In this document: positions 17,247 through 29,400 of the stretch, in pieces
Position numbering within the stretch: the stretch's first letter is position 1
Layout: each line of letters opens with the position of its first letter
Origin: a virus
Virus record (IMG/VR): IMGVR_UViG_3300003691_000002
Location: 1 to 64,000 of that record
Direction: 5' to 3' (one strand)
Length of the DNA stretch: 64,000 nucleotides
Program-made: the position numbers and the translations under genes
Notes under the pieces: generated by a model
What the model saw: only the letters and a program-made list of their open reading frames with translations
Told to the model about the DNA's origin: nothing
Databases searched by the model: none

Positions 17247-20200
17247 TGGAAGAAGAAAATTTATTATTAGGTGATATACAGTCTAGGGGAATGTCAGCTT
17301 CCCCTAATCCATTAATTGCGGATATAGCTGCAAGAAACTCTTTAAGCTATGAATCTGCATTTAACTATAGTGGTATTGTACCTGTTGGTGGAATAGGATT
17401 AGGAGAGTCTAGATATGATAAACCTAATATACCTTTTTCACAGTTATATAATTTAGATGAAATTAGGGCTAGAAGACAGCCTTGGCTTGCTAAATTTGGA
17501 GCTGGTTTTGGTAGAGTAGGAACTAAAGCAGTTTCTGAAATAGCCAAAATGCCTGGTGTATTAGGAGGAATTGTTGGAGGTGCAATAGGGCAAGCAATAG
17601 ATTTAGCCACAGGTGAAGATAATACAGACTTTGTTAAAACAGCTTTTGATAATATTTGGATTAATTCTATAGCTGACGCAGAAGAACATATTAATGAGGA
17701 GGTTTTACCTGTATATGTTAGAAAAGCTGTACAAGATGGAAATCTTTGGGATAAAATTACTTCTATTGATTTCTGGGCAACTGACGGTGCAGATGGTTTA
17801 GGATATATTGTAGCAATGTTAGCTCCAGGACAAGCTATTAGTAAACTTGGATTAGGTTCTAAACTTATGCCTACTAAGGCTTTAACTGCTATGGCTAAGT
17901 CTACTGATGATGCAGCAGCTACTTTAGCATCATTAGGAATAAAACCTTCAAATGCAGATATTGGACTTGCTGCTGTAGCTAATACTATTTTTGAATCTGC
18001 TGCAGAAGCTAAAGGTTCTATGGATTCTTTTGAGCAATCTCCAAAATATCAAGAAGAATTAGAAGAAAGAATAAATAAAAATTATAATGAGATAATTGCT
18101 AATGCGCAGGGCAATCCTGAAATAATACAAAATGCTAAAATTCTTGCACAAGAAAAAGCAGAAAAAGAAATGCAAGAATTAAAATCTGGTATAGGAGCTA
18201 AAGTTTTTAAATCCAATGTGGGTATATTAATAGGTCCTAACATAGCAATGTCTAAAATATTATGGGGAGGAAGAGCTGCTAGAGGAGCTAGAAATCAAAT
18301 AACTAAAGAAGGTGTTGAAAAAGTTGCTAATCCTTCCACTTTAAAAAAGATTAAAAATTGGGGAGATGAATGGGGCAAAGGTGTATTAAGAGAAGGATTT
18401 TGGGAAGAAGGGCTGCAAAGTACTGCAGAAAATTACTTTACAGAAAACCCAGAAAATACTTTAGGAGATTTTTTAACAGATGCTCCTAAAGAGTGGCTTA
18501 AAACATTAGGTACTACAGACGGGCAAGTAGCAGTATTTCTTGGCTCAGTTTATGGTGGTACAATGTCTGCAGCAGCTAATAGTTATAAAGCTAAAAAAGA
18601 TAGGGAAACTTTAAATAGGCTTATAGAAAGAGGAAACAATTCTTTAAATCAATTAGCTTCGATTTTTCAATCTAGTGATGTTTTTGAAACTGTTATAAAT
18701 GAACAAGGAGAAGAAGAAGTAGTTTATGTAAAAAATGAAGAAACAGGGGAGTTAGAAAAGAAAGTAGACCCTGTTAAATTAAGAATGAAATTAGAGGGGG
18801 ATTTAAAATTTGAAGCCCTTTCTGCTATATTTGATGTTGCTAAAGAAACAGGTGATAAAAGACTTTTAGACGCTGTTAAAAACAAAGCTTACACAGAAAT
18901 GGTTATACCTTTTATCTTAGATGATAAATTAGGTGTAGAAACTCTTAGACAAGCTTTAGATGCGCATGGTAAAATTGCAGAAGCAACACAAGGTAACAAT
19001 CTTGATATAAATGAAATTAAATCAGATATTTTAAATAAAGCTACTTATTTAAAAAATCAATATAATCTTTTTCAGGATTTTTCTAGGTCTCTTATAAAGC
19101 TAAATGCTGATAATGTAAAAAACAAAGATTTTGATATTTTCTATGACAAATTGTTAGAGCAATATTTAGTATCTCATTCTGAGTTACAATTTTTAGAAAA
19201 AAGAAAAGAAAAATTAACAGAAACTATTACAGAGCTTGGTAATAATAATAGAAGGTTTCCAGATGCTGCAAATATATTATTGGACCCTAAAAACCAATCT
19301 TTAATTAGAGATGTTTTACAATCAGACCCAAGATTAGAAAAAGCTTATACAGAGTATTTAACGCTTGACCCTTCTATTGAATCTAAAAAAGATGTAATAG
19401 AGGACGTATGGAATCAAGATAAAAGTAATGAAGCGTTTCAAAAATTTGTAAATGATTCTAGAGAGTTAGAAAGAAAATTAGAACAAGCTAAAAAAGTACA
19501 AACTGTTTTAGATGATATTGCTAATTCTTCTAATTTAGAGGAATTAGATAATATCCTTATACCTGAAGGTATAGATAATGAGACAAGAGATCTTATAAAT
19601 GCCACTAAAAAAGAAAGAAAAGAAGAATTAGAAGCAGCAGAAGAAGAGGAGGCACAAAAAGCTAAAGAAGACGCTGACTCTTCTTTAAATGAAAATGAAA
19701 GAGAGAGTTTAGAGAAAGAAGCGTACATTAAAAATCTCAAAGAAAACTTTGCAGAGGGAGATATTATTACTGTACCTGACTGGCATAAAAATGCAGGAGA
19801 TGATGTAACTATTACTAAAATTAATAAAAAATCTATCTCAGTAGAAGATAGTAAAGGCAATAAGTTTTTAATTAAATATGAAGACTACTATGATGCTGCT
19901 GCTTCTAATGATATTCTTACAGTTTATTCCACAGAAGGAAATGTTCTTACTGAAGAAGATAGACAAGTAACTAAAGTAGTAAATGCAAAAGAAGATACTA
20001 GATTAGAGCAGGAATCTTTTGATACTCCTGTAATGATTAGGAATGATGAGCTTGACCAAATTTTTAACTTTATAGACCCTGCAGTAGAAGTTTTTGAAAG
20101 AAACCCTGTAGACAAAAAAGGACATAAAGTTTATTTTGAAATTGCTGGAACTACTACAGAAACAACTTTATCTAAAGAAGAAAAATCTGAGTTAAAAAAA

Positions 20201-23200
20201 TTAAAGGATGAACAAGAAATACTTAGAAGAAAATTAGCTCTAGCTCAAGGAGATTTTTCTAATTTTGAAAAAAACTGGTTTATTTATTTACCTGAAACTC
20301 ACGAAAAATACCCTAATGCTAAGTTAAAAGTAGTAAGAAAAAATAAAAAATCTTTTTCAGTTCAATTTTTATATGGCAAATTAAAAGATACTAAGGGAAA
20401 TATTACTTTTGAAAGTATTACAAAGGGAGTTACCTCTGAGTATATTTCTACATTACAAGAACAATTAAAATCTGCACAAGATAGAATAAATAAATACAGG
20501 CAAACTCCTGTATTAAAAAGAGAGGAATTACCTCCTAATGTTTTAAAGGCATTAGAAATGTGGGAAGCTGCTACTAGTGTAGATGAAAATGGTAAAGTAA
20601 CTATTGACCAAGACACTATTGATGAGGAGTTTTTAATTAACTACTTACCTATTAATGCCAAGTTTTCTAAAAGCTTAATGGCTCCTTTACACACTAAGTC
20701 TGATAAAGCTAGTGCTGTTAAATTTAATGCATTATTTAATGCAAAAACTAAAAGAATTAGAACAACTATAATTAAAGAAATTCTTTCTGGTACTCCTATT
20801 AATGACTTAAATACAGTTATTAAAGGACAAATGAATGGTACTATTAAAGCAGATGAAGGAACTCCTGGTAGAGCTGCTGTTAACTCCGTACAAGACCTTT
20901 ATGAATTTCAAGGAGATATAAGTAATATAAAAGCGGATAGACTATTTATTGCTAATGAAGTAGGTAAATTAGAAAATACTAAAGGAAAAACTATTACTTT
21001 AAATAGACCAGTAGCTCCTGGTGAATTATATGTATTAATTCATACAGCTGCTGGAATGCCTTTTTATTTAAAACTAAATGTAGAAAAATTAGATCAAAAT
21101 ACTGCAGAATTCCTGTATGATCTATATAAAGAAAGATTTAAAAATGTAGCTGCAGGTAAACAAGTAAGGCTTAAAACAATGTCTGAAGAGTTATATAATA
21201 AGTTCTTGACTCAATACTCAGATGTTGTACCTTTACTTGGTAAAGATGAAAAAGATATTACTGTAAAAGATGTAATAGATTTCTTTATATATGACAGGTC
21301 TAGTAATAAAAAATCTAGAACAAGATTTATAAGCCAAGAAATTTTTGTTATTGGTAAAGATGAATTTACAAAAAAAGATTTTGAAAAACCAGAAGAAAAA
21401 GAAAGATTTATAAGTGCTTTAATGGATGTCAAAAGACACCATATAAGATTTAAAAAGAGAAAGAATGCTCCTAAAAAACAAGCTACTTTAGAAAATGTAG
21501 CATACCGTAGGTATATGTTTGGTAATAAAATAATATCTACTAATGCAGTTGTTAATGAGCCTACTTTCCAAGGTAAGACCACTATTTATTTAGATACTTT
21601 TTCTTTACGTGTTAAAAATAAACTATCTGATTACAATCCTGGAAAAGCTAAAGTTTATAAAAAACAATTAAGAGGTACTAATAAACAACTAAGAAAATAT
21701 TTTCCAAAGCTTGCAGAAAGATATGTATCTCTTACTACTAATGAGCAAGGTTATACTGTAAAGAATGAATCAGGTTTTTATCAAAGAGCTTCTAGATTAA
21801 AAAATCTTACTCCTTACCAGAAAAAAGATGCAACATTTTTTAAAGCTGTAAAGAGAGGTACTATTATAGATAACATGTTTAGGCAATTCTTTGCTTACCC
21901 TATGAATAGATTTCATTTTATAGAAGAAGGAAAAAGAACTGTAGATAATGTTAATGGGGCTTATAATAAAAAATATGCAGACAATAAAGAAATAGAAGGA
22001 ACAGATATAGAAATGACTACTGAGTTCTTTGAAAATTTATTTGATGTTTTTCAAAGCTATGCAGATTATTTTTATAAAAACAATTATGTAATATATTCTA
22101 ACGCTCCATCTGCTGTAGGAATTTTTGGTGACAAAGAAGATACAGATACTTATTTTGGAGGTACTATTGATTTACTTGCCTATAAAGTAGATACTGGAGA
22201 GTATCATATGTTTGATTTAAAAACTACTTTTAAAGATAGAAGTTTTTTCTATAATAATCCTAAAGAAGATAAATATAACTATAAAAATGGAGATCAAATA
22301 CAATTAAATGCTTATAGAGAATTATATTATCAATTTGCTGGAATCCCAGTATCTAGAATGTTTGTTATTCCTTTGACCACTAGAGCCTCACAAGGTAACA
22401 AATATGAAAATATTGGTGAAGATAAAAATCAAAAAATATTAGATGTAGAAGAATTTGATCTTAAAAAATATTTTGAAGAAAAATGGCTTCCTGCAATAAA
22501 AGCTAAAAAGAAAAAGAATACATCAGGAAAACCAACTCTTAATTATTCTAGTATATTTGGAGATAATCCTAATACTGCTAGCAGCAATGTTACAATAACC
22601 TCTACTGTTAGAGAGGCTTTCATTGGTTGGGTAAAAGAAGGCCCAGATGTGATTGAAAAATATAGTATAGGTATACCTAAAGGTTCAGGAACAAGTGCTG
22701 CTATAGATGTTTATTATATTCATCCTGCAGGTATGTTAGCACAAAGACAAGACCCAACTAAAAGGGATAATTATGTATTGGTAACCAACCCTTCAGTAAT
22801 TAAAAAAGTTATAACAACATATTTTGAACTAGCAGAAAAGCAGGCAAAAATGGTAGCAGTACAAAGTAAAAAACTGCCTGCTTTACAAGAAAAGAAAGCA
22901 GAATTACAAGCTGCTTTAACAGGTGTTACAGACCCAGCTAAAATTAAAGCTATAAAAGCTAACATTGCAGCTAAATATAAAGGAAAAGTACCAGGGTCTA
23001 TGGACATTTTAACAATTCAAAGTTTTAAAAAGTTGTATGGGGAACTTTTAGAAATAAAAGATGAGGTATTAGAAAATTTTAACAACTCTATTTCAGGAGC
23101 AGTTACAACTACTATTCCTTCTGTTAACCCTAATACAGATACCCCTACAATTCCTACAACTCCTGTACCCCCTACTCCACCAGGAGAAAATAATACTCCT

Positions 23201-23455
23201 GTACCTCCGTCAGGGAATGGAGTTCAACAAGACACTGTTATTAATTTAAGTAATATGTCAGAAGAAGAAAAAACTGATTTGTTTGATAATTTAATGAAGA
23301 GTACTTATGCTACACCTGTACTATTAAAGGCTTTTCAAAAAGAAGCAGCTAAATTATCAAATCCAGAAAAGGGAGAATTAATTAATACATTTATATCTTT
23401 ACTTAAAGATAAAGGTATAACAGAGGAAGAAATATCTAAAAAATGCGGATTATAA
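17246..23455 (+). CDS. Giant cargo protein with PD-(D/E)XK nuclease domain (2069 aa)
   Basis: Hydrophobic Gly/Ala segments lie near the N-terminus ('GVLGGIVGGAIGQAIDLATG', 'GLGYIVAMLAPGQAISKLG'), a long charged coiled-coil region spans about residues 430-860, and beta-rich modules follow. Near residues 1590-1710 is a RecB/Cas4-like nuclease core: 'GGTIDLLAY' (D1642), 'YHMFDLKTT' (D1657, K1659) and 'DQIQLNAYRELYYQ' (Q-x3-Y). These are the D...(D/E)xK and QxxxY features of PD-(D/E)XK nucleases. A Pro/Thr linker (about 1955-1990) precedes a helical C-terminus. Its place directly before the virion RNA polymerase marks it as an injected cargo protein. The nuclease could attack host DNA early or process phage ends; that is inference. 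Confidence 0.72.
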   Translation: MEEENLLLGDIQSRGMSASPNPLIADIAARNSLSYESAFNYSGIVPVGGIGLGESRYDKPNIPFSQLYNLDEIRARRQPWLAKFGAGFGRVGTKAVSEIAKMPGVLGGIVGGAIGQAIDLATGEDNTDFVKTAFDNIWINSIADAEEHINEEVLPVYVRKAVQDGNLWDKITSIDFWATDGADGLGYIVAMLAPGQAISKLGLGSKLMPTKALTAMAKSTDDAAATLASLGIKPSNADIGLAAVANTIFESAAEAKGSMDSFEQSPKYQEELEERINKNYNEIIANAQGNPEIIQNAKILAQEKAEKEMQELKSGIGAKVFKSNVGILIGPNIAMSKILWGGRAARGARNQITKEGVEKVANPSTLKKIKNWGDEWGKGVLREGFWEEGLQSTAENYFTENPENTLGDFLTDAPKEWLKTLGTTDGQVAVFLGSVYGGTMSAAANSYKAKKDRETLNRLIERGNNSLNQLASIFQSSDVFETVINEQGEEEVVYVKNEETGELEKKVDPVKLRMKLEGDLKFEALSAIFDVAKETGDKRLLDAVKNKAYTEMVIPFILDDKLGVETLRQALDAHGKIAEATQGNNLDINEIKSDILNKATYLKNQYNLFQDFSRSLIKLNADNVKNKDFDIFYDKLLEQYLVSHSELQFLEKRKEKLTETITELGNNNRRFPDAANILLDPKNQSLIRDVLQSDPRLEKAYTEYLTLDPSIESKKDVIEDVWNQDKSNEAFQKFVNDSRELERKLEQAKKVQTVLDDIANSSNLEELDNILIPEGIDNETRDLINATKKERKEELEAAEEEEAQKAKEDADSSLNENERESLEKEAYIKNLKENFAEGDIITVPDWHKNAGDDVTITKINKKSISVEDSKGNKFLIKYEDYYDAAASNDILTVYSTEGNVLTEEDRQVTKVVNAKEDTRLEQESFDTPVMIRNDELDQIFNFIDPAVEVFERNPVDKKGHKVYFEIAGTTTETTLSKEEKSELKKLKDEQEILRRKLALAQGDFSNFEKNWFIYLPETHEKYPNAKLKVVRKNKKSFSVQFLYGKLKDTKGNITFESITKGVTSEYISTLQEQLKSAQDRINKYRQTPVLKREELPPNVLKALEMWEAATSVDENGKVTIDQDTIDEEFLINYLPINAKFSKSLMAPLHTKSDKASAVKFNALFNAKTKRIRTTIIKEILSGTPINDLNTVIKGQMNGTIKADEGTPGRAAVNSVQDLYEFQGDISNIKADRLFIANEVGKLENTKGKTITLNRPVAPGELYVLIHTAAGMPFYLKLNVEKLDQNTAEFLYDLYKERFKNVAAGKQVRLKTMSEELYNKFLTQYSDVVPLLGKDEKDITVKDVIDFFIYDRSSNKKSRTRFISQEIFVIGKDEFTKKDFEKPEEKERFISALMDVKRHHIRFKKRKNAPKKQATLENVAYRRYMFGNKIISTNAVVNEPTFQGKTTIYLDTFSLRVKNKLSDYNPGKAKVYKKQLRGTNKQLRKYFPKLAERYVSLTTNEQGYTVKNESGFYQRASRLKNLTPYQKKDATFFKAVKRGTIIDNMFRQFFAYPMNRFHFIEEGKRTVDNVNGAYNKKYADNKEIEGTDIEMTTEFFENLFDVFQSYADYFYKNNYVIYSNAPSAVGIFGDKEDTDTYFGGTIDLLAYKVDTGEYHMFDLKTTFKDRSFFYNNPKEDKYNYKNGDQIQLNAYRELYYQFAGIPVSRMFVIPLTTRASQGNKYENIGEDKNQKILDVEEFDLKKYFEEKWLPAIKAKKKKNTSGKPTLNYSSIFGDNPNTASSNVTITSTVREAFIGWVKEGPDVIEKYSIGIPKGSGTSAAIDVYYIHPAGMLAQRQDPTKRDNYVLVTNPSVIKKVITTYFELAEKQAKMVAVQSKKLPALQEKKAELQAALTGVTDPAKIKAIKANIAAKYKGKVPGSMDILTIQSFKKLYGELLEIKDEVLENFNNSISGAVTTTIPSVNPNTDTPTIPTTPVPPTPPGENNTPVPPSGNGVQQDTVINLSNMSEEEKTDLFDNLMKSTYATPVLLKAFQKEAAKLSNPEKGELINTFISLLKDKGITEEEISKKCGL

Positions 23456-23456
23456 T

Positions 23457-26400
23457 ATGGTTTGTAGTAGAAGTGTAAAATATTTAGGGAAAGACTCAAG
23501 CGTAAAATCTTTGTTATTTGATAAGTTATATCAAATAACAAAAGATGAAAAATACGCAGAGGATTTATATAACCAATTTAATACTGATTATTTCAAAAGA
23601 GAAGTTTTCGGAGATTTTACTAGTATAAATAGTGAAACTGAAGATTTATTTTTAAATAGAGTAGATGAAAATAATGAACCTCTTCTTATTTATAATTCAG
23701 ATATAGATAAATATTATTATATAGATTTATACGGACAAAAAGTTTATGAGCCTCAGCAGCAAGGATTGGAAATGTTCTTTACTAAAGAAGATTTAGATAT
23801 GCTTGTAAATACAATGGCTCTTAAATATTTTCAAACTTTAAATTATGATTTTGAAAATAATAATGCTGTTATTAAATTAAATAATATTTCTATTCAAGAT
23901 ATAGTAGAGCAATTTATAGATACTAAAATAAAAGAATTTCAACAGTCTGGTGATTTTATTAAAATGGCTTTAGCTCCTTCTTTAGAAGGTTCTAAACAAT
24001 ATATGAATGAATGGACTAAAAAGATAAGACAATTCTTTTTATCTAAAAAACTTATTATAAATGATTCAGTAGATTTTGAAACTGCTGAAGATTATTTAGA
24101 GCAAATAGAAGAGCAAGGTAAAGAAAATATTATAAGACCTGATGCTTGGACTACTGATAGAAAAAATACAGTTGCAAACAATATTAAATTATTTTTATCT
24201 TTATATAAAACATCTGAATTAAATAAATTTGGAGAATATAATTTTGTAAATTTTGAAGATGTTTTTACAAACTTAAATCAGATACTTTCTAATGTAGTAG
24301 CTGACTTAGATGAAAATGGTAATTTAGAAGATTTATATGAAGTCTTCTTAGAAGAAATAGGTAAATATGCTAAATATAAACCTTTTCTTCAAACTCTTTA
24401 TGATGATTTAAAAAGAGTTACTAATGAGGATTTTAAAAATAGATTTGTAAATACTTTCTTTTTAGCTCGTAAAAAATTCTTAGGAACTATATATGGGTAT
24501 GATGATAATGGTAATTTAAATGTAACTGTACAAGATTTTTCAGAAGTTACATCTAGAAAAAATGTAGTATTGTCTAAATGGAAAGACAATATGGAATTAA
24601 TGGATGTCACTGGCACTACTTTAGCCCAAGCAATGTCAGTGTTAAATCCAGCCTTAATAGCTTATAGTAAAGAGCCTAATGAGAATACTATTGAAAAGTT
24701 AAAAGATTCTTTTATGGAGGTACTTGCTTCTGTAGGAGTTACTATAACTAGGCAAAATTTAGACTTTTTATTAGAGACTCACAAAAAATTTGATGATCCA
24801 GGAGAAGCTCTTGCTTTTATGGCTACTCAAGCAGTAAGGGCTGTAAAAGAAATTGGTAAAACAAGTCCTGGAGCAGAAGTGCTTAGAAATTCAGCTTTTG
24901 TAAATTTAGCTTCTGGAGAAGCTTTCTTTTTTGATAAAGGCTCAGATGCTTCTTTCTTTTCTGTTGGTAAAAGTAGATGGTTATATTCTTTATATTCCCA
25001 CCTAGAGAAAATATTTATAGAATGGAAAAATAATCCTGAAGCATTAAGGTCTCATTTTAATAGTTCAGCCTGGACTAAAGGTAGTTTTTATGCTAAAAAA
25101 TTATTAGCTCTTGATTTAGAAGATGATGTAACAGATGAAGAAAGATTAGAGTTAATGCAACAAAGACTTGAAGATTTAGATGTCTTTGTATTTAACTCTT
25201 TTCAAACAGATAGAGCAGCTAAAGAGGCAGTAGATAATAAAAGTATTGAGTATATAGATAGGATAACTGACTATATCAATAAAATGCTTAACCATCATAA
25301 GAATGGTAAAACTTTTCATAACACTGCTTTAGCAGGAGATAAAAATAACCAATATCAAATAGTTTGGGGTGATTGGGTTCATCAAGAAACTAATGCTGAA
25401 AAAGGTACAGACGGTAAATTAATAATTAACGAGGATGTTAAAGATATTTTCTGGAATTATTTTAAAGCAGAATATTATCGTATAGAAGAAGCACATCAAA
25501 GACTAGAAAATCAGGAAGAGCCTATTGTTAATTATGATCAAAAAGCCCTAGAGATGAGCTTATTTCCATCTCTTTCACCTGTTCAAAATGGTAAAAATGT
25601 AGCCAAGCCAAAAGGTCTTAGTAAGCCTATTTATTATAAAGGGCGTCCTATATATAAAGACATAGAATCTAGAAAAGCAGATATTATGCCTTTAATCGTA
25701 GAGGCATTACATACTAAAATAAAAGAAACTTATAAAATATTAGAAGACGCAGGAGTTTTATATTATACATATCAAGGATTTAGAAAGCTTAGAAATGTAG
25801 ATTTTGATATTTTAAGAAGTTATATTCCTACAGATAATTTACAAAGACCTGTTAGACCTCTTTCTGAAAAAGCAAAAGATACAAGAAGAGCTAATATTGA
25901 AAATGGTTTATTTAGTTTAATATCAGATGTTACTGTAAACAGTTTAATTTCTCAAATAGAGTACTCTATGCTTATAGCTGGGGATGTAGCTTTTTACAAA
26001 AACTTTAATGATTACAAAAAAAGAATACAGCAAACATATACAGACGGACAGTATTTAAATAGATTGTCCTCAGATGAAGTTTATTTTAATATTGCCGTAA
26101 TTAATAGTGTAAAAGTTCCAGCTGTTAATTTAGACCTTATTAAAAAACATATAGATGATCCTTCAATTATAGACGCATATTCTAATGTAAATAATGCTGA
26201 TGGACAGGCTTGGATTACTCCTCAAAGGTGGAAATTTATTATGGATAAATTAGGTAAATCAGGACCTATTTTAGATTCTACCTATAAAAAAATGTTTGAA
26301 AGAGAACCTGTATTTACTTTAGAAGAATTAAAATTACTAGCACAGCCTTTAAAGGGTGTATATTTTAGTAATAGAAATGGGCATCCTATATATTTAAAGT

Positions 26401-29400
26401 ATTCTCAAGCTGTTATATTGCCTAATCTTATGCGCAATACTCCTATAGAAAAGTTGTATAAGAAAATGGTAGAAGATGAAAATGGCAATGAATTGCCTTT
26501 TAATGAACAAACTCACGAGCTTGTTACTTTGGATGGTATTAAAGTAGGCGCAATAGCTCCTACAACAGTACATAAAGCAGATGGCTCTATAGCAGAGGAT
26601 ATTCAACTAAATCAAATGCAGCTTGAAAATTATTATTGGAAGCTGCAACAAGACCTTCCCACAAAAGGAATTAAACCTAGGGATTTAGGTAGCCAAATAC
26701 AAAAAAATGTATTTCAAGGAATTGCTTTCTTTCCTGTGGAAGAAAGGTTTGATCTTGGTGGGAAAGAGCTTGATAAAAATGAAATGATTAAACATCTACA
26801 TAATATATTTGGCGTAATGTCAAATAGATCGATGTTAGATTTAGTACAAAGTTTGGGAATTAATTCTAAAGGGGAGATTAAAAATGTAGATGCTCTTTAT
26901 AGAAATATTATTCAACAACTAAGTAAAAGAGATACCCCTAATCAAGTAATGATTGAAGCATTACAATATGGAGTTTCTCCTTTTGGTATACCTGGAAGTT
27001 ATGAACTATTTCAAAATGTCTTTAGTAAGATATGGAATGATAACACTATAAAAATTAAAACAAATGGTGCAGGGTATATTCAAATGTCTGATTTTGGACT
27101 TAGTTATGATGAGGCTAAAAGGAAAAAAGGAATAAGATTTACTCCTTGGTTTGATAAAGAGGCTGGAAAACTTTCACCCCCTGTAATTGGGATTAATCCT
27201 GTTACAGGAAAAGAAGTGATTAAGCCTGCTGGCATATTTCTATCTGGTTCTTTTATTGCAAAACATATACCTGATTACAGAAAATTTACAGATGAACAAC
27301 TTTTTGGTAAATATGATGCAGAAACTGGAGAATTATTAGAACGAGGCAAAATAGATGAAAGGATATTAAAGAATATTGTGCACTATCGTATCCCTAATCA
27401 AGGGTTTTCTTCTAATGACCCTGTTACTGTAATGGGTATACTCCCAGATGAGATAGGAGATACTGTAGTTGTTTATACAGGTATTACTACTAAAACAGGT
27501 TCTGACTTTGATATTGATAAAGGATATTTAATGATGCCTGCTTATAAAGCAGATTATCCTGAAGGAATAAAAGTAGAAGTTAGAAAATATATAGAATATC
27601 AAAACTGGACTTATGAGGATGTTATAAATGAATTATATAATTTACAAGTATTACCTAAAAATAATAAAAAATTAAATTATAATATTTTAATTGATTTTAT
27701 TATCAATGACCCTACTTATGAACACTACGATGAATTTAGAAGTGTTTTAGAAATTCAAAAATTACAAAGAAAAACAGCTAAAAAATTAATTTATATTGAA
27801 CCTGATCACAATGCTCCACTGGAAACACAAACTATGGAGCAATTACAAAATCATTTATTAGAAGCTTATATATCAGTTTTTACAAATAAAAACAACTATA
27901 AGTTGTTAATGAATCCTATTGATTCTTCTGTTATTGAAAATGATATTAAATCATTTTTAGATGTACCAGAAACTTCTGATCTTTCTGGCTTCTCTGGTAT
28001 AGAAGATTTGGAATTGAAAAATAAATTAATGACAGGAAAAGCAGGATTAGGACAAGCTGTTAACTATACTGTTGATTATGGTAGGGGCTCTATGGCTAAT
28101 TTATCTATGTTAGATGCCACTTTCCCTATGGGAAGAGATACATTAGATAGGCAAAGTAGTTTAGAATTAACTGATGAAGATTTAAAATTCTATGTAAAAG
28201 AGTTTAATTCTAAGATGCCTAAAGAATTACATATAACTTATGAATTTGCACAGGAAAATCTAAGAGATATAGAGATTGCAACTTCTTTTATGACTATCAT
28301 TAACGGGTTTGTAGATGTTGCTAAAGATGATTATTTAGTACAAGGTAATTGGAATTTAGCTACTAATGCTGTAGGTCTTAGTATGCTTAGAGCAGGAACA
28401 CATCCTTTTATTATTACCAGGTTTTTATATCAACCTATAGTAAGAGAATATGTTAATTTCTTAGAAAGAGTTAATTCTCAAACTTTAAAAAGAGAAGGTA
28501 GTAGAATTAAATTATTTAAGCTAGAAAAAATACTAGACGAATTTAAAGAAAACAGTAATCTTACTTTAAATGGTAATACTATAAATGTATATCAGTTAAT
28601 GAAAAGGCATTTAGGGTATTCTGATGTACAATTTTTAAATAAAAAACGTATTGAAAAAAGTGAAGAAAGTATTGAAAATACTTATGAGAGATTATATGAA
28701 GAATTGCACGAAGCCTTTGATTTAGGTGCAGAAGATCAATATGAAGAAATACAAGAGATAGCTGAAAAAGCTAGAGACCTTTTATATTCTTATTTTTTAA
28801 GTCCTCAAACATCAGGTGTAAGTTACTTTTCATTAAAACATTTAACTAATCAAATTAAAAACCCTACTCTAGCAGGGCAAAAAGGTTACTTAGAATATTT
28901 TGAAGACACAAGAAAATTAGGTAGGAATTTAAATAAAGTAGTACAGGCAAATAAAACAGACGTAGAGGGTAAAGGTAAAAATGCTACGAGTAATTTAATT
29001 AAATTAAATATTATAAATAAGTTATTAACTTATATTGAAGAAGAAGAAGTTGCTGGTTATGAAACAATGCTTTTTTATGATGGTAAAATGACATCTGTTG
29101 CACACGCTATTAATAATAGTCTTAGTGAGCCTTTAAAAATAATGTTAAATAACCCTACATTATTTCCTACAGTTAATAGCTCTGCTATTAAAACTTTTAA
29201 TTATATTTCAAGAAGACTTAGTAAATTTAAATTAGACAATCAAGATTTAGGAGATACTCTTGAAAGAAATTATTATTCTTATTTAATGTCTGGTTTTGGT
29301 CCTTTTCAATTAAATACAGAGCAAAGGAAACAACTGTTGCTTAATATGCCTGATAGGGTAAGAGCTATGCAAATTTTATACCCTGAAAATGCTTTGTTAG

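Noticed and set aside
19438-21582. Reverse-strand ORFs inside the 2069-aa cargo gene (up to 140 aa)
   Set aside because: Typical antisense shadows of Lys/Glu-rich coding DNA (Phe/Ser/Leu-rich) without family features or ribosome sites.
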